Notes: generated by a model from the sequence alone, not told the origin. A stretch of 64,000 nt of DNA from Corbicula japonica (GCA_038501625.1 JAZAYU010000019.1:4592324-4656323); one strand, 5' to 3'. Positions 35,151 through 47,039 are shown, counted from the first letter of the stretch. A program made the numbers and translations.

Positions 35151-35833
35151 ATCCTGATATCTGTATATCACTGTTTTGTAATCATGGCAGTTTTGTCTTT
35201 CAGTCAGTAAAGTTTTCTTTTTGTGTCGCCTTTTGAAAGAAACGGTGATACATATGGATCGCTTTGTCCGTCCGTCCGTCGGTTGGCCAGTCTGTCACAA
35301 AAACTTAACGTTTGTTATAACTTTGTTTAGAAATTTGTCAATAATTTATTTCTCAATCAAATAATCAAATTATATTGCTTATGACGACATGGTCGTGTTG
35401 ATTCCAACATATCTAAGACCAATGTCAGATTTGACAGAGTAATGCCACTATCGTACAGTGTAATGGTTAGTAAAACTACAAGCGTTGTGTTCAGGTTCGA
35501 CCTAACGTTTATTACTCTGATGTGTACAACAAAACAATAACAATGACGTCGACGTGAAAGTACGTCTGCCGCGACGTGGCGCCAAGACGTCACACATTAT
35601 AATGCTATATTTTATCCGACATATCTGGGGGCCACGAAATGTCATATTAGCGTATTTTCTAAGTATAATGTCTCTGTTAATTCAATTTCTTACAAATAAA
35701 GAATAAAATTTAAAATTTCACGAACAGTCTCAGAATGTACCTTAAACTAGAATAGTTATGTAACTGTTGTCATTTAATGTGAATGAAACACTTGAAAGTA
35801 GCAATATTATTAATCACTGTGATAAAAATGTGT

Positions 35834-36124
35834 CTATGAATCACTGGTTTTTTGATGTACAATCTCGAGTGGATATAATTTTACGATGGGCCTATTTGTA
35901 TATCCTCGGCACGTGCGGATCTTGGCTGCTCTATGTAAACCATCGTTTCCTGTCACGAGCTCTTCTACGATTGCTAGCTGCCAACGTACTCTAGGCCCGT
36001 CTTCGTGGACTTGTACAATGTCGCCTACTCGGATGGTTTGGTTGTTAGAACCTGTCTTTCGGTGTTGTTCTCGTAGCGCAGTAAGATATTCCCGCCGCCA
36101 TCTTGTCCAATACTGGTCAATCAT
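35834..36124 (-). pseudogene. BEL/Pao C-terminal DUF5641-like region
   Basis: Reads YWTRWRREYLTALREQHR, then GDIVQVHEDGPRVRWQLAIV and GLHRAAKIRT. These are the usual landmarks after integrase in BEL/Pao polyproteins. Separated from the integrase frame by disrupted sequence. Confidence 0.8.
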
Positions 36125-36415
36125 ATGCCGTACTTGCTTTGCGCGTTTTGTAATAACATGTTGTTGGTTCCTTGAACCGTCTACTGTTTCTGAAGCACCG
36201 ACACTAAACGGAAACGACAGTATTCGGCGTCCATATAGTAAGTGCGCCGGGGTGAGGGGCTCCTAATCGTCAATGTTGGTTGAAACACTTGTAAGTGGGC
36301 GGTCATTTAATATTGCTTCTATCTCGGTTATAACGGTTTGTAATATCTCTATAGTAACATAGGCTTTACCGAGAACTTTCTTTAGAGTTGTTTTCATGAG
36401 GCCAATAATTCGCTC

Positions 36416-37229
36416 CTAAAAACCGCCAAACCATAGTGCACGCTTTGGTATAAATTTCCATTCAATGCCCTTGTTGTTCAATACTTCTCTAACTGCATGA
36501 GTGTCGTAAAGGCGTTTTAAGTACAACGCTGCTGATGTAAATGTTGTTGCATTATCAGAAATCATCATAGAGGGCAGCGACTTCCGGCTTACAAAACGTC
36601 TAAATGCCTGTAAAAAGGTATCTGTGGAAAGGTCGCAAACAACTTCCAGATGAACTGCCCTCGTCGTAGCGCACGTGAATAGGCAAATGTATGCTTTCTG
36701 ATTGATTCCGGTACTAGATTTAACATTTAGCGGTCCGGCGAAGTCTACTCCAGTAACGCTAAATGGAGGGGAGTCTTGCACTCGTGCCTTCGGCAAGGGT
36801 GGGGGATCAGGTGCACTGTAAGATTTACCAATCACTTTCCGACAGGTGACGCACTTCCGGATAACGGTATTTACACATTGCCGTATCGCTGATATCCAAA
36901 ATTTCTGCCGTATATAGGAAATTGTTGCATTCACTCCCGAATGTAAATGGGTTGCATGGGCATCTTGAACTATAAGTTTCGTTAAGAAGTCTTCCGCTAC
37001 ATCTAATAAGTTTGTCTTCGTCAAGGAAAAGTCGCAGCTGTTTAACTAGTGTAGCACTACTTTCATCAGATTTTATGCAGTTTATCTCGTCCAAAAATAC
37101 TTCAGTCTGACAACTTCTGATTAGCAATATCTCTGCTTTGAAGATTTCATGTGAAGATAAATAACCAATTTTCCTGTCGGCTTTTGCGTTTCTTAAGTTA
37201 TGAACAAACCTAGGTACGAACGCGGTCAC
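36416..37229 (-). pseudogene. BEL/Pao integrase region, frameshifted
   Basis: Two overlapping frames (37229-36825 and 37024-36416). The second has the HHCC zinc-binding segment (HATHLHSG, then CVTC) and the core motifs GVDFAGPL and MISDNATTF. It stops at a TAG right after LWFGGF, where the family usually has W-ER; the following bases would continue ERIIGL. Frameshift and stop mark it as defunct. Confidence 0.8.
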
Positions 37230-37259
37230 GCGTAAAAGTTTCCGGTATGAGGAATATTT

Positions 37260-38780
37260 CTATACTGTTATGACATTTTGAAAACTGTCATCTGATGTCG
37301 TTTGATTGGTAAGCAACACGGCTGTTGGTGTAGTCTGCTTTTCAGTCTCATCCGGGTATTTGTCTGAACATGTAGTTGTCGTCTGCTCTTCTAAAGAATC
37401 ACCTGTGTTGATGTAATGGCGTTTCCATATCGGCCACTTGGATCTGTCGTTTAACCAGTTTGGGCCTTTAACCCATAATCCGTTCTTTAATAAATTGTCG
37501 GCTGTTGTACCTCTGGTAACAAGATCTGCCGGATTGTCGTACGTCGGACAATATCTCCATTTATGAAGCACTGTCAGTTTCACTATTTCATTTACTTTGT
37601 TGTGTACGAAGCGTTTCAATGGTTTTGCACTGTTCAGCCATTGTAGAACTATTTGACTATCTGACCATAACGTAACCATGGTGACTTTCAACGTTTGCTG
37701 TAGATGTCTCGTCAGTCTAGCTGCAATAAGTGCTGCCATCAGCTCTAACTGCGGAATTGTAAGTGTTTTTAATGGAGCTACTCTTGTCTTTGCCATCACT
37801 AAGTTTGAATTTTCTCCATCGCAAAGGTAAGCTACAGCGCCATAAGCTTTGGTGCTAGAGTCAGCAAACACATGTAAGCATGTTTCACTTCCGGTTTCAA
37901 TGGAGAATTTTCTTGGAATCGTTATATTTGTAGCTGACATCAGGTCATCAGAAAGTCGCGACCATATCTCTTGAATTTCGTGTGGTACAGGAACGTCCCA
38001 ATCAAAGTTCATTTTCCTAAGTTCGTGTAGTAATAGCTTGGCACGGATCGTCACAGGGCTTAGCAATCCCAGAGGGTCATAAATTTGTGACGAATATTTT
38101 GGAATTGTCCTTTTGGTCACATCCGGTATGGCAGGTATAGTTCGTTTAACGAACGTTAATGTGTCATTTTCTGGTATCCATCTTAGTCCTAAAACCTTCG
38201 CGACCTCTTCTGTTTCTAAGACTCCAATTTTTGCAGCTTTCTGCCGTAAGGTGACGTTATTTGACGTCCAAGATCGTAGATTCATGCTCGCTTTTAACAT
38301 CAGTGATCTTGCTTGTTCGAAGAATTTAACTGCTTCTGTCTCCGTAGGAAAACTTGAAATCACGTTATCGACGTAAATGTCTCTTTGAATGATTTCTGAC
38401 GCCATGACGTCTTTCATGCTGTCAACAAGATGTTTTAACAGAACTGCATTCAATATAAATGGTGAACATTTGGCGCCAAAAAGTACGGACCTAAAGCGAT
38501 ATGTGATCAATGGACTGTCATGGTTGTTGGGATCTTGTAGCCATAGAAATCTTGTTACATTCCTGTCGTCCTCGTGAAGCCCAACGTGTAAAAATGCCTT
38601 CTCTATATCTGTGCTTACCGCGACGTCATGCAATCTGAATCTAACAAGTAGTTTCGTGAGGTCATTTAACACAGGAGGTGCCGACTCCAAACAATAGTTG
38701 AGACTTGCTTGATTAGGGAACTGTCTACAACTGCAATCATAGACGATTCTAACTGGAGTTGTTGATGAATCCTTTTTCAC
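37260..38780 (-). pseudogene. BEL/Pao pol: reverse transcriptase, peptidase A17-like and RNase H region
   Basis: A 506-codon frame without its N-terminus. It shows VRIVYDCSC, the palm motif VSTDIEKAFLHV, YRFRSVLFGAKCSPFILNAV and the YVDN catalytic box, which is typical of BEL/Pao. A17-like KYSSQIYDPLGLLSPVTIRA and RNase H-like LHVFADSSTKAYGAVAYL follow. It ends at a stop before the integrase frames. It lacks the upstream half of the polyprotein, so it is non-autonomous. Confidence 0.85.
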
Positions 38781-39134
38781 GCCAAGACGTCACACATAAT
38801 AATGCTATATTTTATCCGACATAGCCACTTTATGTACTAAAAGGTTATCAGGAAAACTTAATGTAAGCTAGAACTTTGACGTTCTCAAGAAAAACTAGAA
38901 GCTCGATCTGTTTCTTTTATCCCTGTCACTGTGCTCTTGCTGATTTGCCTCGAGATGCTCTGGTCCTGATAAGTTCCAAACGAGCTTTATAGTTTCTTTC
39001 ATTGCATTCAGCCTAATGTATATTAAGAAAATATTTGATATAAGAATGGAAAATAGCAATATCCAGTACCCACTTTATTTTTGAAAACTAAAATCTACAA
39101 ATTAAAAATGCAGTCTATTCTAAAAGAAATTGTG

Positions 39135-39312
39135 CATTTTGTGTACGGTGCTAGATTTTCCATTAACTGATTTCTTAATATTTGGTACCGACATTGAGAT
39201 AAGATTATTTTAATTATATAGTTAAAATATCTATGATCTTATCTCAATTTTGATACCAAATATTAAGCCATAAAAAAGTAAATGAAAAATCACCGAAACA
39301 AGTGTACACTTT
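39135..39312. mobile_element. Foldback element with AATATTTGGTACC arms
   Basis: TTAATATTTGGTACCGACAT and its near-inverse ending GATACCAAATATTAA surround a centre with AAGATTATTTTA. Outer flanks GTGTACGGTG and CACCGAAACAAGTGTACAC are also inverted. About 178 bp. Confidence 0.65.
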
Positions 39313-39379
39313 TTTAATGGATTATAAAAGAGCGACTACGAGGAAGTTATACTGCTCTCCAAGTCATATTGTATGCTTT

Positions 39380-39653
39380 CTTCTTTGGTGGCTGAGGCAA
39401 ATTTCTTGGGAAAGACTCGAAAAAGACTTTTTCCGGCTAGCCTTATCGAAAGCTTAATTGGCATTGCATGGCTAGACGCTGTCAAAGTTCGGTTCCCAGT
39501 AGGGGCAATATCATTTAAAATTCACAATATCCCAGTTTTTGCAGTGTGGTGGTCGTAAAAGATTTCCCCGTACACATAGTCAGTACCGTTATCAGTAAAT
39601 AATTGGTTATTGGTGTCATACAGTTTATCGGGGTTATCCAATTAATCTCTTTT

Positions 39654-39688
<35 letters not shown>

Positions 39689-39780
39689 TCACGGTTAGCT
39701 AAATCGGTAGCCTAATTGGAATTGTACGGCTAAGCGCTTTTGCCGTGCTGGTTCGATCCCCAGTCGGGGCAATATCTTTT
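39380..39780 (+). mobile_element. Two tRNA-like SINE copies with a poly-G run
   Basis: A 3' fragment at 39440-39515 (GGCATTGCATGGCTAGACGC, then GGTTCCCAGTAGGGGCAATA) is followed by a fuller copy from 39555 (TTTCCCCGTACACATAGTCA) to 39775 (GGTTCGATCCCC, GTCGGGGCAATA). The second copy is interrupted by a pure G homopolymer at about 39655-39687. Confidence 0.6.
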
Positions 39781-40039
39781 AGAAACTTGGTCCAGGTTTT
39801 TTAAATTCTTTTTCCTTGCTGATCAAATCTCATTAAAGTTACCGAGCACTCATTTGCTTTACGGAACAAGTACAAATTTTGTTGTGTTAATTGTGTATTT
39901 TTGCGAGTGACATAAGCGAATGATTAGCGGGTGTGTAACAATAAATTCACCTAGGTAACTTGCAAGGACGGTGTAACCTTGAAAGTATGTTTAAACAACA
40001 TCGAAATAATTTTGATGGTAATGAAATGAAGAAGACTAA

Positions 40040-40339
40040 GAAAATCTTGGTGATGATGGTGACGACGACGATGATGATAATGATTTAAAGATAATAATGA
40101 TGATAATGGTGATGATGATGATGATAATAATAATGATTTAAAGATGATGATGCTAATACTTATGATGATGATGTTGATGATGATGATGATGATGATAATG
40201 ATGATGATGATGATACTAATGATTATGGTGATGATGATGATGACGACGACGACAATGATGATGATAATCTTGTTGATGATGACGACGACGAAGACGACAA
40301 CGATGATGATGATGATGATGATGATGATAGTGATGATAG

Positions 40340-40389
<50 letters not shown>

Positions 40390-40403
40390 GTGATGATGAT
40401 CAA

Positions 40404-40437
<34 letters not shown>

Positions 40438-40440
40438 TCT
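40040..40440. repeat. (GAT)n / (ATT)n microsatellite
   Basis: Interrupted GAT and GAC triplets with two TAATGATTTAAAGATGATAA-like longer repeats, ending in an ATT run at 40407-40436. Met/Ile-rich frames here are artefacts. Confidence 0.9.
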
Positions 40441-40449
40441 GCTTGAAAA

Positions 40450-41070
40450 TTATTATTTTGATGAGCTTTAAAGCTATTAGTTTTCTTGGATCCAAATGTT
40501 TTGTATAGTACACATACTATAAATCTTGAACGTGTTATATTTCAGACTGTAGAATGAATTCCACAGACCTATAAAATGCCTTTCTGTCGGTTGCTTCTCC
40601 CAGGTCATCGCTGTTAACTTCTTTTAAATAATGGTTAATATCTCTAACGGTATCTATGGTTTATTGATAGCGATATGAGGTTTTTGCACTCGTGCTTATA
40701 GTGCAGATGTACTCATTATCTGTTCCGAAAAAACAGTCTAAGGAAAAAAGGTATCCCCGCCACAGAAATTCCGCCTTTTGCCTGTCTGGTCAGTACAGTT
40801 ATTTTTCAGCAAGTAATCAAGTAAAATGCCCTCAACTTTGACTTTGAATGATCGCAAAATAGACAGAAGACTCGCTGACCTATAAATCTGCAGATTTTCT
40901 GATAAGCACTGGCTATCATGATTATTATTCTTATGATTATTATGATTATTAGTGTATTTCTTTTTAAATATCATTTTTTTTTGCAACATCAGGTACATCA
41001 TTTATTTTCTTGCCCACTGTCAAATCGAATTGAGCAAACGAAATTTTAATCAGTGTTTGTTAAAAAAGGA
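40450..41070. other. Intergenic, nothing recognised
   Basis: No supported exon; the minus frame 40738-41001 is low-complexity Asn/Lys-rich near its start. Confidence 0.35.
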
Positions 41071-41075
41071 AAAAA

Positions 41076-41599
41076 ATGACTCCCAACTTGAGTTGTCTTA
41101 AGTGGTTATTGAGCTTTACAACAGGTAAGTTCCTTTTGTTATTTGAATTAGTATTCAGTTATGTAGACTGGCTCCCGATGGAGTAATCATCAATAACTCC
41201 AAGAAAAGCAACTCCTGCTGGTACCTAACTGATATGCATTTTACTTCCCTTATCTCCCAGAACATAGTTCAGCATATCAGCAAAAAAGGGAAAATGAAAT
41301 GAATAAAAAAGGAGTTAATAAGTATTTCAGTGTTTTCTTTAATAAACCATCTAGCTGGTGCCAGACTATCAGTTATTTAGTATTGAAGAAGGTGTGATTG
41401 ATGCGTGTGAACTTGAATTGATTTCAATAGCTTTAGATTAAAGTAATAATTTGAATCTTAACAATATACATGTACGAGAATATCGTATATAGATATAAAA
41501 TATTATTAATTGAAATAGTTTAGATATTTAAAATGTGTTGGTTTTGTTTCAGATTATCTCTTTCTATACTGTTTACAAAACTGTTCACGGTGTTTCAAG
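41076..41599 (+). other. Two candidate exons with signal-peptide-like start
   Basis: 41076-41124 encodes MTPNLSCLKWLLSFTT and ends with CAG before GTAAGT, in phase 1. 41553-41599, after TTTTGTTTCAG, continues in phase as DYLFLYCLQNCSRCFK and ends at GTAATG. This is the same phase 1 then phase 0 pattern as genes A-E, but no helix-A segment or later exons were found. It may be a decayed family member or chance. Confidence 0.2.
41166..41368 (+). repeat. Dispersed repeat, copy 2 (partner at 5552-5790)
   Basis: AGACTGGCTCCCG, ATCATCAATAACTCCAAG, AAAGGAGTTAATAAGTAT and ATCTAGCTGGTGCCAGACTA blocks match copy 1. It lies inside the putative intron between the two candidate exons above. Confidence 0.65.
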
Positions 41600-41609
41600 G
41601 TAATGAGGA

Positions 41610-42285
41610 TAAACCAATACAATTATATCTAGTTTTCCAAAATGTGTTTACATCAAAAATTGCAGTGTAAAGTAATTTATTATAAAACGATAGTTAAGTG
41701 ATTTGAAAGAATTAAATTCAAAACCTAGTATACGTATTGTTATATAAAAGTTATTTTTTTAATTCTGAGAGTTTGTAATCATGTAAAACGATTTAAGAGT
41801 TGTAGAAGAAACTTTTAAGTGGAATAAATACTTGGTCTTTTGTTTCATCATTTTCTTATACAGATAAATAGTCAAAACAAAGACTGGTTCACGTATTTAG
41901 CGTAGACTTTCAATAGCAGAATAATTAGATTAATTAATTCGACATCGCGAATCTAATTATTATTCATTATCATTAATAATAAGAACAGTTTTATCGATCA
42001 ACAGTTGATATACTTGTTTGAATTGCAATTTTCAAAGTAAAACGCATTTTTTAGAACTTACCATTTAAAAAATTCAAAATATTATTGACATGCAATGAGC
42101 AATTGTTGAACATTTTCTACAAAACATGTAATAAATTATGAAAAAACGCATCAAAAGCACACGAAAGTGCTTGGGTGGAGGCTGTGTATTTTGACAAGAA
42201 TAATTGCAGCTTTGAATGACAGTGAATTACTAGTTGTTTTCAAAAATTACTCTGAACAAGAGAATTAATATTGCCATACGTTTGA
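41610..42285. other. Intergenic, nothing recognised
   Basis: AT-rich. A short palindrome (TCTAATTATTATTCATTATC region near 41950) is the only structure noted. Confidence 0.35.
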
Positions 42286-42289
42286 TACT

Positions 42290-42590
42290 TGCAAGTAAGG
42301 GACCTTGATTTGATTGAGCCTGTTCGTGGACAGTAATGGAAACGCATATTACTGCCCACGTCGCCTAGCTCAGGGTTTAGCGCAACAAAGTATTTACACC
42401 AATAAAATGTACAATATCGAACGGTACCAAACGCTGGTGTGTATATGGCGGTGAACATGGAAGCTTCGATTTGTTTTGTGTTCAGATTAATACCGTTATT
42501 TGTACATCGGCGTATGGACTCCAGATAAAATAATGGGTTCGCCCAAAAGGAAAAAGTAACGGGCTGAAATAAACAGATTAGAGTTTTGAC
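42290..42590 (-). repeat. GAGCCTGTTCATGGGCAGTA-type repeat
   Basis: Contains GAGCCTGTTCGTGGACAGTA, GCCTAGCTCAGGGTTTAGCG, TATTTACACCAATAAA and CGCCCAAAAGGAAAAAGTAA blocks that recur at 34640-34930. The long minus frame here is therefore repeat-derived. Confidence 0.55.
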
Positions 42591-42949
42591 AGGGGACCAG
42601 AACATATGAATTCTGTATATCATAGAGAACGCCAAAGACACAATTTTTACAGCAGGATTTGTATCCTTGGACATTGAACAATATCCAAATCTTTATTGAC
42701 TGGGATACTTAAACCACCCGTTTTAAAACTGGCCAAAATATTAAAACAAACATGATTTTAGAAGTAATAGTAACATAGTGCGTAAGTATTATGCTCAACG
42801 AATTTCCAAGGACATTTTAGATAACGGCGGCGCTGACTAAATGTATTGGGAGACACTTTACAGCCGTCTCGCGCCACAAACGACGCTACTGTGATATTGT
42901 AATAGACGAAAAGGGAACACAGAAAACCACCGAACAGAACAAAAATAAA

Positions 42950-43130
42950 AATATTGCAGGCTGGATTTGATTGAGCCAGTTCACGAGCTGTAATGGAAAT
43001 GCACATTACTACCGACGCCGCCTAACCCTGGGTTTAGCGCAACTCAATATTTACACCAATCAACAGTACAATTTATATCCAACCCAAACGATGGTGGGCA
43101 TATGGCGATGGACCATGCAAGCTGTGCTCA
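42950..43130 (+). repeat. GAGCCTGTTCATGGGCAGTA-type repeat, second copy
   Basis: GAGCCAGTTCACGAGCTGTA, GCCTAACCCTGGGTTTAGCG, then CAACCCAAACGATGGTGGGC; a shorter copy than 42290-42590. Confidence 0.55.
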
Positions 43131-43189
43131 GGAAACAAACGATAAAAGTCACGATCACAGCTCATAGTTAAAAACGCCATTGGGGGAGA

Positions 43190-43700
43190 TTGTGCATACT
43201 CTTATTTTAAGTAAGGGAGACAACTGCGTTATCTTTGGGTTAATCTTAACCTTGGATTAACTCATGATAGCTCATTGTAAGCGGATAGTATTAACTTTCG
43301 ATCCACCTTTACACTTATACAAAAGGATGTCCCGTGTGGCTTCTGCTGTTATTAGAATCTTGTGTTCCAAGGAGTTGCTTTTGACTTTCAGGGAGGCATG
43401 GATCTTGCATTCTGATTGAAGCCCTTAACCAGTGGCCTTCGATGTTATTAGAATTTCTATTTTTATAATAATGGATCGGCTATAAACTTATATTATGAGT
43501 CTTCTTCTGTTGTTTCTGGTGCGATTCAAAAATTGAATTCTAATGATCAGTATGGCCGTAATCTTTCTTGACGAGGTCTCTTCTAGGGTTTTCTGAATGA
43601 TCGCAATTTTGTATTCTGATTCTTTACATTGAGTTTCCGGTGGAATATAGTTGTATATTTTTATATTTAGATAGGGTCAAACTCTTGTTTTCAGTGACAT
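43190..43700 (+). repeat. Dispersed sequence shared with 55725-55990
   Basis: GACAACTGCGTTATCTTTGG, CTTGGATTAACTCATGATAG and TTGTAAGCGGATA match 55735-55810. It directly precedes the 46-bp minisatellite, and the 55.7 kb copy is followed by a single related unit near 56474, so they may derive from one element. Confidence 0.4.
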
Positions 43701-43727
43701 TGTGCCAAATGGGTTTTAATATGACCG

Positions 43728-44800
43728 ATATGAATACGACACCCTATATACCCAGGCTACGCAAATGGTGTTTCGCTATGTCCAATATATAGTATACCCA
43801 GGCTACACCAATGGTTCGTCGATATGTCAAATATCCTGTATACCCAGGCTTCGCCAATGGTGTTTTTCGATATGCCTAATATATTGTTTACCCAGACTGC
43901 GCCAATGGTGTTTCGCTATGTCCAATATATAGTATACCCAGGCTGCACCAATGGTTCGTCGATATGTCCAATATATTGTTTACCCAGGCTGCACCAATGG
44001 TTCGTCGATATGTCCAATATATTGTTTACCCAGGCTGCACCAATGGTTCGTCGATATGTCCAATATATTGTTTACCCAGGCTGCACCAATGGTTCGTCGA
44101 TATGTCCAATATATTGTTTACCCAGGCTGCACCAATGGTTCGTCGATATGTCAAATATATTGTTTACCCAGGCTGCACCAATGGTTCGTCGATATGCCTA
44201 ATATATTGTTTACCCAGACTGCGCCAATGGTGTTTCGCTATGTCCAATATATAGTATACTCAGGCTGCACCAATGGTTTGTCGATATGTCCAATATATTG
44301 TTTACCCAGGCTGCGCCAATGGTGTTTCGCTGTGTCCAATATATTGTTTACCCAGGCTGCACCAATGGTTCGTCGATATGTCCAATATATTGTTTACCCA
44401 GGCTGCACCAATGGTTCGTCGATATGTCCAATATATTGTTTACCCAGGCTGCGCCAATGGTGTTTCGCTGTGTCCAATATATTGTATACCAAGGCTGCAC
44501 CAATGGTTCGTCGATATGTCCAATATATTGTTTACTCAGGCTGCGCCAATGGTGTTTCGCTGTGTCCAATATATTGTATACCAAGGCTGCGCCAATGGTG
44601 TGTCGATATGTCCAATATATTGTATACCCATGCTGTACCAATGGTGTGTCGATATGTCCAATATATTGTATACCCATGCTGCGCCAATGGTGTGTCGATA
44701 TGTCAAATATATTGAATACCCAGGCTGCGACAGTGGGTTTTGGATATGTCCAATATATTGTTTACCCATGTTCCCCCAATGGTGTTATGGATTTTTTCCA
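43728..44800 (+). repeat. 46-bp minisatellite array 1
   Basis: About 23 units of the form TGTCCAATATATTGTTTACC, then CAGGCTGCACCAATGGTTCG, then TCGATA. Because 46 is not a multiple of three and the unit has no stops, all three frames stay open and show a 46-residue super-repeat. These long frames (up to 254 codons) are not considered genes. Confidence 0.93.
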
Positions 44801-44809
44801 ATATCTTGT

Positions 44810-45645
44810 GAAAAGAAATTTCAACATGAATTTTAAACAAAAGAAGCACCAAGCAGAAACAACTAAATAGTACAGAAGTTTGACAGATCGGAGGCAGTTT
44901 TTCGATGAATACAGAAGACCGAAAGCAGAAGACCAAAAAAAGTCACGCAGCGCCAAAAACATCTCAGCTTTAAATGAGACTTTTATTGAGAGTCTAGCAC
45001 AGCGGATTAGAAGATGGAGCTACGGTCCTCACTGGGAATGGTGTGCTTGACTATGTTTTTGAAAAGTTTCGTAACATGTGTTCTCATAAAATACACCGAG
45101 AAAAAAGAGTGTAGTGTTACATGGGCCACGCACAGCCCGGACGAACGCATTGGATTATTTTCTGTTGGGACACTTGGCAACTGAAATATATTGCCCGAAG
45201 CAAGTAAATCTTGCCTGCAAAGCTTCGGGGCGGGTAGTGTTGAAGTATTTCAAAGAGCATATGTGAAGCAGTAGTTAAAGCGTGAGAGTAAACCAGAGAA
45301 AGCGACATAGGGACGTTACATGAAGAACGTTATTACTGATAAGCTGTCGTCAGATATACCGTACATAAAACAGTAAATTGTCTGATATTTCAATCAAATT
45401 TATTCTATTTTATTTCTATACATAACCTTATGTACAGCAAACGATGGTAAAGTATATAATTAATAAATTAGCCAAGATATGAGAGTTTATAAGTGTTACC
45501 TTACGTTTTGAACACCCTGTATTTGTGTTTTGTTATTTTTGTTATAATTGTAAAAGAACCCAATAAAATAATAACACAAGCGAAAAAAGAACATATATAC
45601 GGTGGTTAAAATAATATCGTACCATACAAATAATCTAATCAATAA
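44810..45645. other. Intergenic, nothing recognised
   Basis: No supported exon. Inverted flanks around 45100-45310 are weak. Confidence 0.35.
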
Positions 45646-45648
45646 ATC

Positions 45649-45832
45649 GAACTTAGCTATCATTTATACTAAATTCCGATCATGTTCTGTTGGTGAACTT
45701 AGCTATCATTTATACTAAATTCCGATCATGTTCTGTTGGTGAACTTAGCTATCATTTATACTAAATTCCGATCATGTTCTGTTGGTGAACTTAGCTATCA
45801 TTTATACTAAATTCCGATCATGTTCTGTTGGT
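45649..45832 (+). repeat. Four exact copies of a different 46-bp unit
   Basis: GAACTTAGCTATCATTTATA, then CTAAATTCCGATCATGTTCT, then GTTGGT is repeated four times without a mismatch, implying recent expansion. Confidence 0.95.
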
Positions 45833-45899
45833 GGTCTTTTATCTTCCTTCTCAGGGTTTTTATGTTTCAACCTAAGACAGTAGTTTCAACATATCAGGC

Positions 45900-46097
45900 T
45901 TAAGTCTGAACTACATGTACGTTGTGCACATTTAACTCTTCTTCCGTCTGCTGCACGTTTGAATTAACTCCAGGCATGTTGTTGACATGATTGGGTTGTT
46001 TGAAATTGGTGTTTACTTTATACGTATCTTTAATTAACATCATCGCAGTTTCACTTTTTATTTCATTAATATTCATGGATTGGTGTGTGTCTTTCAA
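45900..46097 (-). CDS. Open frame, possibly a terminal exon; unrecognised
   Basis: A 65-codon minus-strand frame rich in N, V, E and K, ending in HNVHVVQT and a stop. Composition is more protein-like than nearby frames, but no splice acceptor or homologue was identified. Confidence 0.15.
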   Translation of the reverse strand: MKDTHQSMNINEIKSETAMMLIKDTYKVNTNFKQPNHVNNMPGVNSNVQQTEEELNVHNVHVVQT

Positions 46098-46454
46098 TCA
46101 AGTCAAGATTATCACTTAAGTACACGCTAACCAATCACTGATATAAGTGGACGGTCCGGAATTTCTCTTAAGTAGCGTTAAATTAATTTGCAAACAAACA
46201 TCTGTGCACTCAAAACATTACTAAATGACATAAGAGACAAGTGCAGGGACCTTGATTTGACATTTCGAAATCTCACATTCATTTCAAAAGGTTAATTGCG
46301 TCACCTGTGAGGATTAAATGTATCGCACATTGCGCCTTGTCATCCCTTGCATTCTTTAACACTGTACATCATACGAATTCAAAACAAAACAAATGGAGCT
46401 CTGTTTTATTAAAAAATATCCGAGTACTCGAGTACTCGTTACCGTCCCTATATT

Positions 46455-47010
46455 CGATATGTCAAATATATTTTATACTCAGGCTGACCCAATGGTGTTT
46501 CGATATGTAAAATATATTGTATACACAGGCTGCGCCAATGGTGTTTCGATATGTCAAATATATTGTATACCCAGGCTTCGCCAATGGTTTTTGTATATGT
46601 CCAATATCCTGTATACCTAGGCTGCGCAAATTGTGTTTCGATATGTCCAATATATTTTATACTGAGGCTGACCCAATGGTGTTCCGATAATTCAAATATC
46701 TAACATACCCAGGCTGCGCCAATGGTGTTTCGATTTGTCCAATATCTTGCATAACCAGGCTGTGCAAATGATGTTTCGATATGCCATATAAATTTTATAC
46801 TAAGACTGAACCAATGGTGTTTCGATATGTCCATTATCTTGTATACCAAGGCAGCGCCTATTGTGTTTCGATATGTCCAATATCTTATATACCCAGGCTG
46901 CCCCAATGGTGTTTTGATATATCTAATATCTTGTATACTAAGGCTTCGCCAATGGTATTTGAATATGATCAATATCCTATGTACCCAGACAGCGGCAATC
47001 GTAAATTTGA
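46455..47010 (+). repeat. 46-bp minisatellite array 2, degenerate
   Basis: About 12 diverged units of the same TGTCCAATAT-CCCAGGCTGC-CCAATGGTGTTTCGATA type as array 1, with GACCCAATGG and ATCTTGTATAC variants. The divergence suggests it is older than array 1. Confidence 0.85.
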
Positions 47011-47039
47011 GTTGTATAATTCTCACATTCAAAGCTATT

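Larger units (their letters stand above)
35380..38822 (-). mobile_element. BEL/Pao LTR retrotransposon relic, internally deleted
   Basis: On the minus strand the order is short LTR-like repeat, reverse transcriptase, A17 peptidase/RNase H, integrase, DUF5641, LTR-like sequence. The 42-bp block at 38781-38822 is repeated at 35581-35622 with one mismatch, consistent with the starts of the two LTRs (TGTCGGATAAAATATAGC). The upstream copy breaks off after about 42 bp directly into reverse transcriptase coding sequence, so most of the 5' LTR, gag, protease and the start of pol are missing. The 3' LTR-like segment (to about 35390) contains an AATAAA. Target-site duplications were not resolved. Confidence 0.8.

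Noticed and set aside
35886..36266. Plus-strand 126-codon frame
   Set aside because: Antisense to the BEL/Pao DUF5641 and integrase region.
39951..40446. Poly-Ile and poly-Met frames
   Set aside because: Readings of GAT/ATT microsatellites.
42240..42674. 144-codon minus-strand frame
   Set aside because: Overlaps a dispersed repeat also present at 34640-34930 and 42950-43130; no family motif.
43824..44870. Long overlapping frames (up to 254 codons) with YIVYPGC / NILFTQAAP repeats
   Set aside because: They are three-frame readings of a 46-bp minisatellite without stop codons; no start context, no splice structure, open on both strands.
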